A DNA stretch of 64,000 nucleotides from Penium margaritaceum (GCA_023375785.1 SZWC01006945.1:68003-132002), one strand, 5' to 3'; numbered from the stretch's first letter, positions 53,801-63,435 are shown. Notes: generated by a model not told the origin, from the letters alone. Made by a program: numbers and translations.

Positions 53801-55000
53801 TCGCGGACCCAAGTGTTCCTCTCGCAGTATCGCGTGCAGTGATCCAAGCACAAAGGCCTTAGGCCTGAGTGTCCGCACTAAGCTTTCAGAGGTACATCCG
53901 GCGTGCCCCGTACGGCACGACCTGGTCAATTGTGAGTTCCATATCGCTTGTGACGCAGCAGCTGATCTTATGGCCGTCAGGCACGACACTGAGGCGTGTG
54001 CACTCGCCACACAGAGTTCCCCCTCTATGGCTCCTGACCCGGGCATACTGAGGGAGGCTCTCTCATCTCAGGATGCTGATGCCTGGCGAGCTACTTGCGA
54101 GGATGAGCTTCACGCTATCCGAGAGCACAGAGTCTACGAGCTTGTCGACCTTCCCCCTGGGAGGAAGGCGATTTAGGTCAAGTGGGTCTTTCGCAAGAAG
54201 GTGAAGCTGGATGGCTCACTGGAACGCTACAAGGCCCGCTTGGTCGTCAAGGGGTACTCTCACATTGAGGGAGTCGATTACACTGACACCTTTGCCCCTG
54301 TCGGTTGCATGACCTTAACTCGAGCTCTGTTCGGCATAGTGGCTCAGCATGACTGGGAACTGCACCAGATGGATGTGAACAATGCGTTCCTCCATGGCTC
54401 TTTGGATGAGGAGATTTACGTGGCTCAGCCACCAAGCTTTGAGGACGGTAACAAGGTCTGGCGCTTGCGCAAGTCCTTGTATGGCCTCAAGCAGTCTCCA
54501 CGGTGATGGAACCGGGAGATCACTGTCACATTGACTCGCGCAGGATACGTACAGAGTGAGGCAAACCCCTCGCTCTTCATCCTACCGACACCCAAGTGGT
54601 TCACCGCCATCCTGATTTATGTTGATGACCTTTTGATTGCGTCTCCGTCCCTCGAGGCTGTGAAGGAGGCCAAGGCTGTCCTGCACACTGCCTAGAGGAT
54701 GAAGGACCTCGGTCCTGCATCGGTATTTCTTGGTATGGAGATCGTGCGAGATCGCAGATATTGGACACTATTGCTGCATCAGGCCTGGTGGGAGAGCGCT
54801 TCAGCAATCTCCTTGGTGCAGTGCCATCCGCTTCCACACCTCTTACACCCGATGGACAGGATGTCCTAAAGGTGGATGACCCTACACAGCTGGGGGAGAC
54901 AGTGGACGTGACCTTGTACCTCTGTCTCATCGGATCTTTGATGTACCTGGCCACCACGACGCAACCTGACATCGCGTTCGCCGTCAACCTCCTCGCTTAG
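53801..55000 (+). pseudogene. Element F reverse transcriptase
   Basis: Lead SPSMAPDPGILREALSSQDA and WRATCEDELHAIREHRVYEL, VDLPPGRKAI, stop (54,174-54,176), VKWVFRKKVKLDGSLERYKARL, QHDWELHQMDVNNAFLHGSL, KSLYGLKQSPR, stop (54,504-54,506), LIYVDDLLIAS (YVDD intact, 54,616-54,640), stop in HTA-RMKDLG (54,693-54,695), then EIVRDRRY, GERFSNLLGA and DIAFAVNLLA with a stop at 54,998-55,000. Four stops, otherwise full length. Confidence 0.92.
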
Positions 55001-55521
55001 TTCTCGCAGGCTCCACGTGGGAGAGCCCTTCACGCGGTTGTGCGAGTGGTGTGGTACGTGGTCTCCACGCCGTAACTCGGACTGTGCTTTTGTCGGCAGT
55101 GTTCAGTGGTCCTTGACGGCTACACTGAGAGCGACTGGGCTTGGAGCCCTGATGGGCACAGTCGTACTGGCTACGTGTTTCTGCTCGATGGTACCGCTCT
55201 GTCTTTGCGAAGCAGGAAGCAGGGCTGCATCGCACGTAGCTCATCAGAGGCAGAGTATGTTGCTTTGGACGCAGGGGCTGCTGAGACAGTATGGCTGCAA
55301 CGCTTGTTTCTTGCGCTTGGGCAATCAGTACCCGCCATTGTGCTGCGTTGCGACAACCAAAGTACTCTCGCCATAACGGAGAACTCTGGTGTTTTTTATG
55401 CTCGTACAAAACACATTGCTGTTGAGCATCACTTCATTCATGATCTGGTGGAGCGACGCGTGGTCTCCATCATGTGTGTTGGCACTGACATGCAGCGTGC
55501 TGATTTCTTGACAAAGGCAAT
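55001..55521 (+). pseudogene. Element F RNase H, split by element G
   Basis: VLDGYTESDWAWSPDGHSRTGYVFLLDG, KQGCIARSSSEAEYVALDAG, IVLRCDNQSTLAITENSGVFYARTKHIAVEHHFIHD, MCVGTDMQRADFLTKA. D-E-D residues are present. The frame is cut after the Ala codon by G and resumes at 61,414. Confidence 0.92.
55517..55521. repeat. Target site duplication of element G, left
   Basis: GCAAT, repeated at 61,409-61,413. Deleting G and one copy restores the F frame as TKAIARGKFLVAI. Confidence 0.9.
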
Positions 55522-56189
55522 TGTTCGTTTGTGTGGCTTCCACCCGTCACGAACAACACTGCTAGTTTACCGATATACCCACATTCGGGATATATGGCAG
55601 AGGAGAGCGTGACGACACAACGGGCCTCCGGACTGCACCGAGACTTCTCCAGCACATACGACAGCGCTGGCGAGACGCGGTCGATGCGTTTTGGCAGCCA
55701 TGTGGGCTTGTCAGGAGGTAGGAGAGTTTTCTCGGTGGGTTCAGACCCGCGCACCCGGTTGAATGTACTGGTGCGACGAGGAGACCCGATGGCTATTGTG
55801 GGGCTTCTGATGTTCGGAAAGCCGTCTATGATGACTGGACGCTGATTCTGAGATTTTCTGGCACTGTTCCTATTTTCTCGGTGGTCGAGACACGGGTACT
55901 CGGAGAGCTGTTCTAGTGCCTCGAGGAGACCACCGTTATTGTTATCGTGGTGTATGCAGTGTGTTCTCCCCGCTGACCCGTTTCGGCTCAGCGGGGGTGA
56001 CGGGGCCCGATGCGGCTAGCTGCCGGCGCCCCTACTTAAGCCCGCTAGGGGCTCATTTGTAACCCTCTCCTTGTTCTTGGTATTCAGCGTTCCAGACTTA
56101 GCCAAATTCTTGCCGTTTTGCATCGCACTCACACACAGAGCTCATGTTCATTTTTGCATGGGCGTGCATGCCCTATATTATTTCCAATT
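55522..56189 (+). repeat. Element G 5' LTR, 668 bp
   Basis: TGTTCGTTTGTGTGGC to TTTCCAATT. Contains the inverted repeats CGGTGGTC..GACCACCG and CCCCGCTGA..TCAGCGGGG (9 bp stem, 11-base loop, about 55,966-55,994) and a TACTTAAG word as possible TATA substitute (56,033). About 94% identical by eye to the 3' LTR over the first 190 bases. Confidence 0.92.
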
Positions 56190-56201
56190 TGGTATCAGAG
56201 C
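56190..56201 (+). other. Element G primer binding site (initiator tRNA-Met)
   Basis: TGGTATCAGAGC directly after the LTR end CCAATT, with no spacer. Confidence 0.9.
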
Positions 56202-58107
56202 ACAAGGGGGCGTGTGAGCAGCAGAAGCAGCAGCAGTGGGCGGAACGCGAAGAGAACGCGTCACGTGGCGCCACGCCGGCAGCAGCGTGAGGGAGCGCGA
56301 AGCGACTGCACGTGAACGCCACAGGGGCGGAGAGCCGCGCACAGCAGCAGCAGTAGCAACAGCAGCAGCAGCAGCAGTAGTAGCACGCATTGGTAGCAGC
56401 AGCGTGCACGAGCAGCAGCGACGCAGCACTAGCTGCGGCCGTGGCAGCCGTGGCAGCAGCGAGCAGCAGCAGCGAGCAGAAGCAGTAGCGTACAGTAGCA
56501 AGCAGCGACGCAGCAGTAGCAGAAGCAGCAGCAGCAGCCGCAGCAGCAGCAGTAGCCGTAGTAGCAGCAGGAACAGTAGCAGCGTTCAACGGCGTGCAGA
56601 GAAAAAGAAGAAGAAAAAAAAAATAGCAGCAGCAGCAGCGGCGGCAGCATCAAGCAGCAGCAGCAGCTGCTACGCAGATTAGTAGTAGCAGCAGCGGTGG
56701 AAGCAGCAGCAGCAGCAGAAACCGCAGCAGCTCCACCCGCCGCTACAGCTGCTGCTGCTAGAGGGCCTTGCAACCCTCCTGTGAGAGCCCCCGCCCCCTC
56801 GAAGGGGCCCCCTCGTCCCCCATCAGGGGGCCTCTGCGAGGGAGGGGAGCCCTTCGGCCCCTTTCGTCCCCCCCCCCTTCCCCTCCTTTAGAGGGGGCCC
56901 TCAGAGGGCCCCGTCGTTCCCCTCCGAGGGGTTTCTCGGAGGGGGCCGTCGTTCCCGTCGGCCACCCGACGGAGGGGCCGACGGTGGAGAGGGACGGATC
57001 CCCCCCCCCTCTCGGCGGCCCCTCGCTCGGTCACTCGCTCACTCAGCGAGCGAGCGAGCGAGCGTGAACGGGTGGGAGGGCCGGACAGGCCGGACCACCA
57101 CCCTCCCTCCCCACTCCCTTTGCTCTCTCCTTATTTTCTCTGTTCGCCCATCTTATGGGAAATCGAGAAATGGGGGGGAGCGAGTAATAAAATACGAAAA
57201 GGGATACGCCTTTCAACATCTGAGAAAAAAGAAAAGAAAAGAAAAGGAAAAAAAACCCGAAGGCTGAAGGCGAGCAGAGGGTATAACCAAAAAAAAGGGG
57301 GTGGTGGGTGAGGGCACGACAACCATAAAAAAGGGCCGAGAGAAACAAAAAAAAGGGGGGGGGAATCGTCCAAATCCTACCGCCCCAGCCGCAGCAGCTT
57401 TCGTCGCAGCAACAGCGGTGGCCGGTGGAGTTGCAACGACTACTTGGTGAGGGGCGGTTGCAGTTACGTTTCTACTTCGTCCTTCCCAGCTGACGACGGA
57501 TTGTGCGTCGGCGGCTATTTCCACTTCGAGACGTGTCCTGGACCGGCGTCTCCCTGGGGCCCGTGGATTGGTGCGCGCATTTCACCCCGTAGGATCGACG
57601 GCGGATTCGAGTCTTACCGTCTCCGAGGGCTGGGTCGTCTACCGCTTNGGGGGGGGGAATCGTCCAAATCCTACCGCCCCAGCCGCAGCAGCTTTCGTCG
57701 CAGCAACAGCGGTGGCCGGTGGAGTTGCAACGACTACTTGGTGAGGGGCGGTTGCAGTTACGTTTCTACTTCGTCCTTCCCAGCTGACGACGGATTGTGC
57801 GTCGGCGGCTATTTCCACTTCGAGACGTGTCTTGGACCGGCGACTCCCTGGGGCCTGTGGATTGGTGCGCGCATTTCACCCCGTAGGATCGACGGCGGAT
57901 TCGAGTCTTACCGTCTCCGAGGGCTGGGTCGTCTACCGCTTGGAGCAGTAGTAATACCTGCAGCTGCCACCCCTTCTCGTCTTTGAGCAGTCTTTGCTCC
58001 ATTCGTGGCAGCAGCATTGGTCGTCGCAGCTAGTCAGACTCTCGTCTCCCGGTGTGCTGTGGTAGTGCAACTCTTCCCGTCTGTTCACATTTGCTGACCC
58101 GGACGCC
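56202..58107 (+). other. Element G 5' leader: CAG tract, GC-rich block, purine block
   Basis: 56,230-56,770 is CAG-rich on the sense strand. 56,790-57,060 is extremely GC-rich with runs of C and G and nested short palindromes (GAGGGGGCC, CTCACTCAGCGAGCGAGCGAG). 57,170-57,365 is A/G-rich (AAAAGAAAAGAAAAGG). 57,355-57,941 is doubled around an n. No frame is credible as a gene. Confidence 0.75.
57355..57941. other. Assembly join: 293 bp repeated either side of 'n' at 57,648
   Basis: 57,355-57,647 and 57,649-57,941 both start with nine G and end CTACCGCTT, differing at a few bases. Equal length on both sides of a single n suggests an unmerged contig overlap. Confidence 0.88.
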
Positions 58108-58674
58108 GTGACCTCCAGGAGTGATAGTACCTGCGGACCTCATTCTTTCCCGTGGCTTGGTGTTTACCACCGGGAGAAGGTGCCCTCGGCACCTATCCAT
58201 CGTCTAGCGCACGAGATGAGTGTGCGAACGTGTGAGCAGGCGCCCTGCGCATTCACCTGCTACTACTGTGGTGATGGACGTCATGGTTGGCGTCGCTGTT
58301 GGACGCGCCCTCCCGGCTGGCATCCACCTTGGCTACAGCCTCGTCCGAGCCTACGTCCTCCACAGCATATGGATCTGCCGGCGTTGGTAGATCCCCTAGC
58401 TGGACCTCTGGCGAGCATATTGGCCAAGATCCGCGGTCTACGGCAGACGGTGCAGCGGCTTTGTGACCTCGTTGTCACTAAGCGTGCTTCTGCTACTCGT
58501 TCGTCGACGGCCTCTTCGACCACATCTCCTCCATCATCTCCTCCTTCTTCATCCGATGGTGTCCCTTCGGCTTCATCTGCCAGCCAGTCCCAGGCTGACA
58601 CCATCCTTTCGATCCTCCACTCTGCTGTGACCACGCCGCCACCCTGTGACGCCCCCGGATCACATGGATACTGA
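58108..58674 (+). CDS. Element G gag-like protein with CCHC zinc knuckle
   Basis: An open frame of up to 189 codons. The knuckle CYYCGDGRHGWRRC at 58,258-58,299 is a canonical C-x2-C-x4-H-x4-C, the RNA-binding motif of nucleocapsid proteins. After it come a Pro-rich part, a helical stretch (LASILAKIRGLRQTVQRLCDL) and a Ser/Thr-rich tail. No capsid core upstream is obvious. The first ATG in frame is at about 58,216 (MSVRTCEQAP), so the true start is uncertain. The stop at 58,672-58,674 overlaps the ATG of the next frame. Confidence 0.65.
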   Translation: MTSRSDSTCGPHSFPWLGVYHREKVPSAPIHRLAHEMSVRTCEQAPCAFTCYYCGDGRHGWRRCWTRPPGWHPPWLQPRPSLRPPQHMDLPALVDPLAGPLASILAKIRGLRQTVQRLCDLVVTKRASATRSSTASSTTSPPSSPPSSSDGVPSASSASQSQADTILSILHSAVTTPPPCDAPGSHGY

Positions 58675-59602
58675 GAGTGGCAGTACCTGCACGGACGACG
58701 TTTCCACATGCTCTACGAACTTTAACGGCTCCTCCTTCTCCTTCTCTCTCGGCATGCGACCGCTCACTCCTCGCATGACAAACACGAGCTGTGATGTGGA
58801 TGCAACACATGCAGCTGCATCCGATGTTCCAGCGTCTCGGCACATTGCGAGCTTGGTTGACCTCCAGGAGGATTCAGCAGCACCAGTTCCATCGTCTCCA
58901 GCAGCAGAGATGCAGATGGCACTATACTCACGAGTTGTACAGTCTGCATGTGCAGCATCCAGTGAGGCAGATTTTATTCTACACCAGGTCGACATTGGCC
59001 ACCTCGACATGTCCGAGGCAGATTACGCCGACCTGCAGGAGCATGTAGTGATGCTGCAGCGGGAGATGATGGCAGCGCGTGAGCGATTCTCAGAGGATGG
59101 CACCATCAGTACTATCGGCACGACCCCTGCGCCAGCAGCATCTGGCACACCTATGCTTGGGGAGCATCTTGTATGCGCTCCAAGTATGACGTCCGTTGGA
59201 GACACTGTCAGAGGAGAGGTGAGCGTGCCTTCGGCTTCCGCCATCCTCGCTCCTGTCGACCCCATCATCGCTCCTCCTTCTTCTGCTGCTGTCACGCACC
59301 TTCATGCACCTGACTCACTTACCCCATCTTCATCTTCATCCGCGAGTGGTGATCCGGTTCGTCGCTCCAGCTCTCCTCCTCCAGCGGTACACCCTTGTGC
59401 CTCAGGGTGCTCTATCCGGCCTCCGAGGCCAGCTCCGCCACTTCATCCACGCACGCGTGCTGCTCGCCCATTCCCGTTCCTCCGGCGTACACAGATGCAT
59501 CGCGGCAGTGCGGAGGCAGGAGAGATTATGAGTTGGGACCCTTGGCAGTCACGCGAGGACTGGCATACTCTAGGCGATGCAGATTCACGTGAGGAGTCGT
59601 AG
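58664..59602 (+). CDS. Element G second open frame, unknown function
   Basis: About 312 codons from the ATG at 58,664, in the +1 frame and overlapping the stop of the gag-like frame (ATGGATACTGA). Rich in Ser, Ala, Pro and acidic residues. A helical patch VDIGHLDMSEADYADLQEHV followed by VMLQREMMAARERF (58,988-59,090) is the only structured-looking part. No protease, integrase or RT motif. It may be a C-terminal gag portion reached by frameshift, or a leftover linker. An open frame of this length is notable in this decayed window. Confidence 0.5.
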   Translation: MDTESGSTCTDDVSTCSTNFNGSSFSFSLGMRPLTPRMTNTSCDVDATHAAASDVPASRHIASLVDLQEDSAAPVPSSPAAEMQMALYSRVVQSACAASSEADFILHQVDIGHLDMSEADYADLQEHVVMLQREMMAARERFSEDGTISTIGTTPAPAASGTPMLGEHLVCAPSMTSVGDTVRGEVSVPSASAILAPVDPIIAPPSSAAVTHLHAPDSLTPSSSSSASGDPVRRSSSPPPAVHPCASGCSIRPPRPAPPLHPRTRAARPFPFLRRTQMHRGSAEAGEIMSWDPWQSREDWHTLGDADSREES

Positions 59603-59905
59603 CCAGAGACACCACTTCGTCTTTGAGGGAGGGAGTCGACTCACAGGTGACAGGGGGAGCTGTCTCTACATGATGGATACACTACATGACTCATCACCCA
59701 GGATCTGTTCAGCTACGATATTAGCATCTCCATCGAGGACATTGCTGCCAGGTTCCTCTGCCCAGGGGGAGTGTTGTGTGGACCTCGACCTGACGCGACG
59801 CCATGGGAGATGCATGGCGAGGTCCATGCTCTGTTCTGAGCATCTACAGCATTCCGCATGTGCCTCACGCTACGTGCCTGCACAGCTGCATACAGATGGT
59901 AGCAC
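59603..59905 (+). other. Element G 3' internal region, no gene recognised
   Basis: Frames on both strands here show no known motif. It leads into the tandem repeat array. Confidence 0.4.
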
Positions 59906-59907
59906 AC

Positions 59908-60400
59908 TGTTGGTCGAGACCCAAACACTTGGTGCATTGCACCAGTGTCACGAGGAGACCATGTGATCGTGTGTCTTAGTGTGTCGCTATACTGTGTGTG
60001 GCATTGTGCATGCGAGCTGTTGGTCGAGACCCGGATACTTGGTGCATTGCACCAGTGTCACGAGGAGACCATGTGATCGTGTGTCTTAGTGTGTCGCTAT
60101 ACTATGTGTGACATGTGCATGCGAGCTGTTGGTTGAGACCCGGACACGTGGTGCATTGCACCCGTGTTACGAGGAGATCCTCCGTTGATCCTGTGTTTGG
60201 ATGATGATGCTATTGAGTTGGATTGCTCGTAGTGGTCGAGATCCGGACCCTGGTACCGCCAGTGTCACGAGGAGACCATCTTGTCCTCTGAAATGTGTAT
60301 GATGTGCATTACACTGGTTTGTGTGCGTGTGCATCACTCCTCTCATGGTCGAGACCCAGACACTTGGTGGGTTCTGCCAGTGTCCAGGGAGACCCTGGAT
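59908..60400 (+). repeat. Five tandem units of 103-113 bp in element G
   Basis: GGTCGAGACCCGGA-type unit starts lie at 59,912, 60,022, 60,131, 60,234 and 60,347. The best conserved core is GGTCGAGACC, then TGGTGCATTGCACCA (a 7 bp hairpin) and GTGTCACGAGGAGACC. The first two units are almost identical; the last three decay. The core resembles GGTCGAGACACGGGTACTCGG..GAGACCACC in the element's own LTR. Confidence 0.85.
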
Positions 60401-60516
60401 GGATAGCGGACGAGTGTGTGGGTGTGTGTTTGTGCGAGTTGACTCATGCATGTTATGGCTTGCCATGCATTGTTGTTCCATGCCTTCGCTCATTCGTTCA
60501 GGCGTGGACGGCTATG

Positions 60517-60530
60517 TCAGCCAGGGGGAG
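60517..60530 (+). other. Element G polypurine tract
   Basis: TCAGCCAGGGGGAG directly before TGTTGG of the 3' LTR; the same GGGGGAG end as in the A, D and E families. Confidence 0.8.
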
Positions 60531-61408
60531 TGTTGGTTTGTGTGGCTTCCACCCGTCACGACCGACACTGCTAGTTTACCAATATACCCACATTCGGGAT
60601 ATATGGCAGAGGAGAGCGTGACGACACGACGGGCCTCCGGACTGCACCGAGACTTCTCCAGCACCTACGACAGCAACGGCGAGATGCGGTCGATGCGTTC
60701 CGGCAGCCATGTGGGCTTGTCAGGAGGTAGGAGAGTTTTCTCGGTGGGTTCAGACCCGCGCACCCGGTTGACTGTACCGGTGCGACGAGGAGACCCGATG
60801 GCTATTGTGGGGCTTCCGATGTTCGGAAAGCCGTCTGTGATGNTCCGGACTGCACCGAGACTTCTCCAGCACCTACGACAGCGCCGGCGAGACGCGGTCG
60901 ATGCGTTCCGGCAGCCATGTGGGCTTGTCAGGAGGTAGGAGAGTTTTCTCGGTGGGTTCAGACCCGCGCACCCGGTTGACTGTACCGGTGCGACGAGGAG
61001 ACCCGATGGCTATTGTGGGGCTTCCGATGTTCGGAAAGCCGTCTGTGATGACGGGACGCTGATTCTGAGATTTTCTGGCACTGTTCCTATTTTCTCGGTG
61101 GTCGAGACACGGGTACTCGGAGAGCTGTTCCGGTGCCTCGAAGAGACCACCGTTATTGTTATCGTGGTGTATGCAGTGTGTTCTCCCCGCTGACCCGTTT
61201 CGGCTCAGCGGGGGTGACGGGGCCCGGTGCGGCTAGCTGCCGGCGCCCCTACTTAAGCCCGCTAGGGGCTCATTTGTAACCCTCTCCTTGTTCTTTGTAT
61301 TCAGCGTTCCAGACTTAGCCAAATTCTTGCCGTTTTGCATCGCACTCACACACAGAGCTCATGTTCGTTTTTTGCACGGGCCTGCATGCCCTAAAATTAT
61401 TTCCAATT
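60531..61408 (+). repeat. Element G 3' LTR (inflated by assembly join)
   Basis: Matches 55,522-56,189. Its length of 878 includes a 207 bp repeat around the n at 60,843; without it the LTR would be about 670 bp, equal to the 5' LTR. Confidence 0.9.
60636..61050. other. Assembly join: 207 bp repeated either side of 'n' at 60,843
   Basis: 60,636-60,842 and 60,844-61,050 both run TCCGGACTGCACC to CCGTCTGTGATG. The 5' LTR has this segment once. Confidence 0.9.
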
Positions 61409-61413
61409 GCAAT

Positions 61414-61480
61414 TGCTCGCGGAAAGTTTTTGGTGGCAATTCGTTCTCTTGGGCTTCGCTCCATGCGTGAGAGTGGTTGA
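61414..61480 (+). pseudogene. Element F RNase H, last codons after element G
   Basis: Reads ARGKFLVAIRSLGLRSMRESG and stops (tga, 61,478-61,480). Continues the frame broken at 55,521 after the second GCAAT. Confidence 0.88.
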
Positions 61481-61572
61481 GTGTGGGATGTGCGTTTGCG
61501 TCTCATCTGTTTCTGGCACTCACTATTGTGGTTGTACCAGTGCTGCACGCCTATGGACATGTGTACCATCGG

Positions 61573-61584
61573 GGCATGGGGGAG
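61573..61584 (+). other. Element F polypurine tract
   Basis: GGCATGGGGGAG directly before TGTTGTGC. Confidence 0.8.
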
Positions 61585-62209
61585 TGTTGTGCTTTGTGCC
61601 GTTCCTGTGCAATTCACTGTGACCACTCGGTCGTGTTCATACTCGTGCAGATCCCTTAGGCGGGCGGCCCTAGTGACACTGGCGCGACGACAGGCGGCGG
61701 ACTACCAGATTGGAGCTGGCCGACCACTGTACCAGAGCCGCAAATGCCACCGGGACTCTCTGCTGTGTCTTCTACATCTTGCAGGCGTCTTTCGGCGGAA
61801 TGGCCATGAGGCCTATTTGCATGTTTTTGCATTGTATGTCCACTGTCTATCGATGATGCATGCATGTGACCAGTCGTAGCGTCTGTCTTTTGATTCTGCA
61901 CGTCTAGGTTCAGACGGCGTAGCATTCTGACCTGTGTGCGTAGAGTTACGGCCAAAAGAGTGGTTTTGGGCCGGCTTTAGGACAGCTCTTGGACTGCCGC
62001 ATGCGACACCCGCCGTGCGCCGCGGCAGGTATTTTTGCCTTGGACCTGTCATTTGTTATCTCTCTGCATGTGCTATTTTGAAGCATTCTGACACTTTGCC
62101 TTGTGTCTCCTAGCCAAACCCTTGCCGTTGTGTGCACGACCCGTGACTGTCGTCACCGTCTGACCAGGCACTGACGCCTAGTCAGCGGCTGTGTTGCTAG
62201 ACGCATGCA
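61585..62209 (+). repeat. Element F 3' LTR, truncated at its end
   Basis: Matches 48,474-49,111 up to CTGTGTTGCTAG, then breaks; the last ~20 bp are replaced by an inverted E-family LTR piece. Confidence 0.9.
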
Positions 62210-62401
62210 AGCTGTAGAAAAGACAGCAGAGAGTCCCGGCAACATCTGGGGCTCTGGAACGGTAGTCGGCCAGCTCCAAGCCGGTAGTCCGCCGCCAGTC
62301 GTCGCACCGGTGTCACCAGGGCCCGCCTCAAGGATCTGCACGAGTATGGACACGGCCGAGTGGTCATAGTAAACTGTACAAGAACGTCACAAATCACAAC
62401 A
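62210..62401 (-). repeat. E-family LTR fragment, inverted
   Basis: ACGCATGCAAGCTGTAGAAA to CACAAATCACAACA matches the last part of LTR 3 (48,180-48,377), including the following junction to D-type LTR (GCGCTGACGCC). Confidence 0.88.
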
Positions 62402-62572
62402 GCGCTGACGCCCTAGCTCAAGTGGTGGTGACTCATGGACGTGCAGAGAAGACGATCCAAAGCCACTCAAAGTATTGAGGGTTCCCCCTACCATAGAATC
62501 TCACAACATTAATTCTTGGTGACACTAGGATTCCTAGTGGCACTTGTTTGGGAGGGGGGAGATTGTGGTCGG
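62402..62572 (+). repeat. D-type LTR fragment
   Basis: GCTGACGCCCTAGCTCAAG to TTGTTTGGGAGGGGGG matches 33,079-33,236. Here the sequence is not interrupted at CCATAGAATCTC, the point where F joins at 48,473. Confidence 0.85.
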
Positions 62573-63430
62573 GTTCTCACGGCCTGGACTTGGGTTTTCT
62601 TGCTGACAGGTCAATGCGTGCGACAGGTCCAGGCTCGAGCCTCGCTTGGCAGGGGTGAGAGCGAGGATGGGCTCGCGGTTCGCCCGCTCGTCACCCCACC
62701 AGCCACTCGAAGCCCGTCGTCACCTCTGTTCCTCGTTACCCTAACACTTGTGCGTTTTCTTCCAAAAAAACCGGCACACATCAGCGTCCATGGCTTTCTT
62801 GCCCTAAAACTCGTTGCGTTCTGCTCTACTCCCCTCACTCCACTTCTTGTTAGGCTTCTCCATCCTCATGGGCAAGGACATGAAATGGTAAGTAAAGAAA
62901 TCGGATTCTTGGAATTTCGAGTGACTTGTCCATGACATGAAACACTATTTGGGTGCTTGCATGGCTGAATGAAGATAATTGTATAGCCAAATATGTGAGA
63001 CACTCCAGTATACTAGGACTGCTACCGCATATAGTACCCTCTTCATCACATTGAGATCATGTGTATGTTTCCAACACTCTCCTAGAAGTGCCGTGGTTGA
63101 CCATCACATTAACTTCTTCCCTCAACGTGAGGTGATGTGTCATCCATGGGAAGGGAGACGACACTCTCCAGAGTGTGGATAGCAGTGATTCGTTCAGGTT
63201 GAAATCACGATCAGATAGGAACAGGGAACGAGGAGACTACCCAACTCGATTTGAAACTCAATGCAATTGTGCAAGGCTGTAATCAATAGATGCAGCGCAA
63301 CAAGTCTCCACATGGCAACTCCAGACACACTGGCTGGAGGCCACACTCTGGATTCCGTGGCAGCCTCCACATACTTGCAATGTTGGTACAAGTCTGTAGA
63401 CCGCTAGAGAACAAACTCGCCCCTTCCAGC
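62573..63430. other. No gene recognised
   Basis: GC-rich at first (62,620-62,720), then AT-rich. No coding motif, repeat partner, primer site or polypurine tract found. It may be a further part of the D-type LTR or host sequence. Confidence 0.35.
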
Positions 63431-63435
63431 AATGA

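Larger units (their letters stand above)
55522..61408 (+). mobile_element. Element G: non-autonomous gag-only LTR retrotransposon
   Basis: Two LTRs (55,522-56,189 and 60,531-61,408), primer site TGGTATCAGAGC, polypurine tract, target duplication GCAAT. The internal ~4.3 kb holds a CAG leader, a gag-type zinc-knuckle frame and a second unassigned frame, but no protease, integrase, RT or RNase H. This fits the class called TR-GAG. It would depend on enzymes of another copia element, possibly of the E family, which uses the same primer. Confidence 0.88.
48474..62209 (+). mobile_element. Copia element F (E family), split by element G
   Basis: LTR 48,474-49,111, primer site, CAG leader, gag, protease, integrase, RT, RNase H up to 55,521; then element G; then the last RNase H codons, polypurine tract and a truncated 3' LTR (61,414-62,209). 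Without G the element would be about 7.8 kb. Confidence 0.93.

Noticed and set aside
57030-57065. GAGC/CGAG run as an origin or protein-binding array
   Set aside because: Short microsatellite inside the low-complexity leader of element G; no conserved partner elsewhere in the window.
60843-61050. Tandem duplication within the element G LTR as a real enhancer repeat
   Set aside because: It borders a single n and matches the other three n joins in form, and the 5' LTR lacks it.
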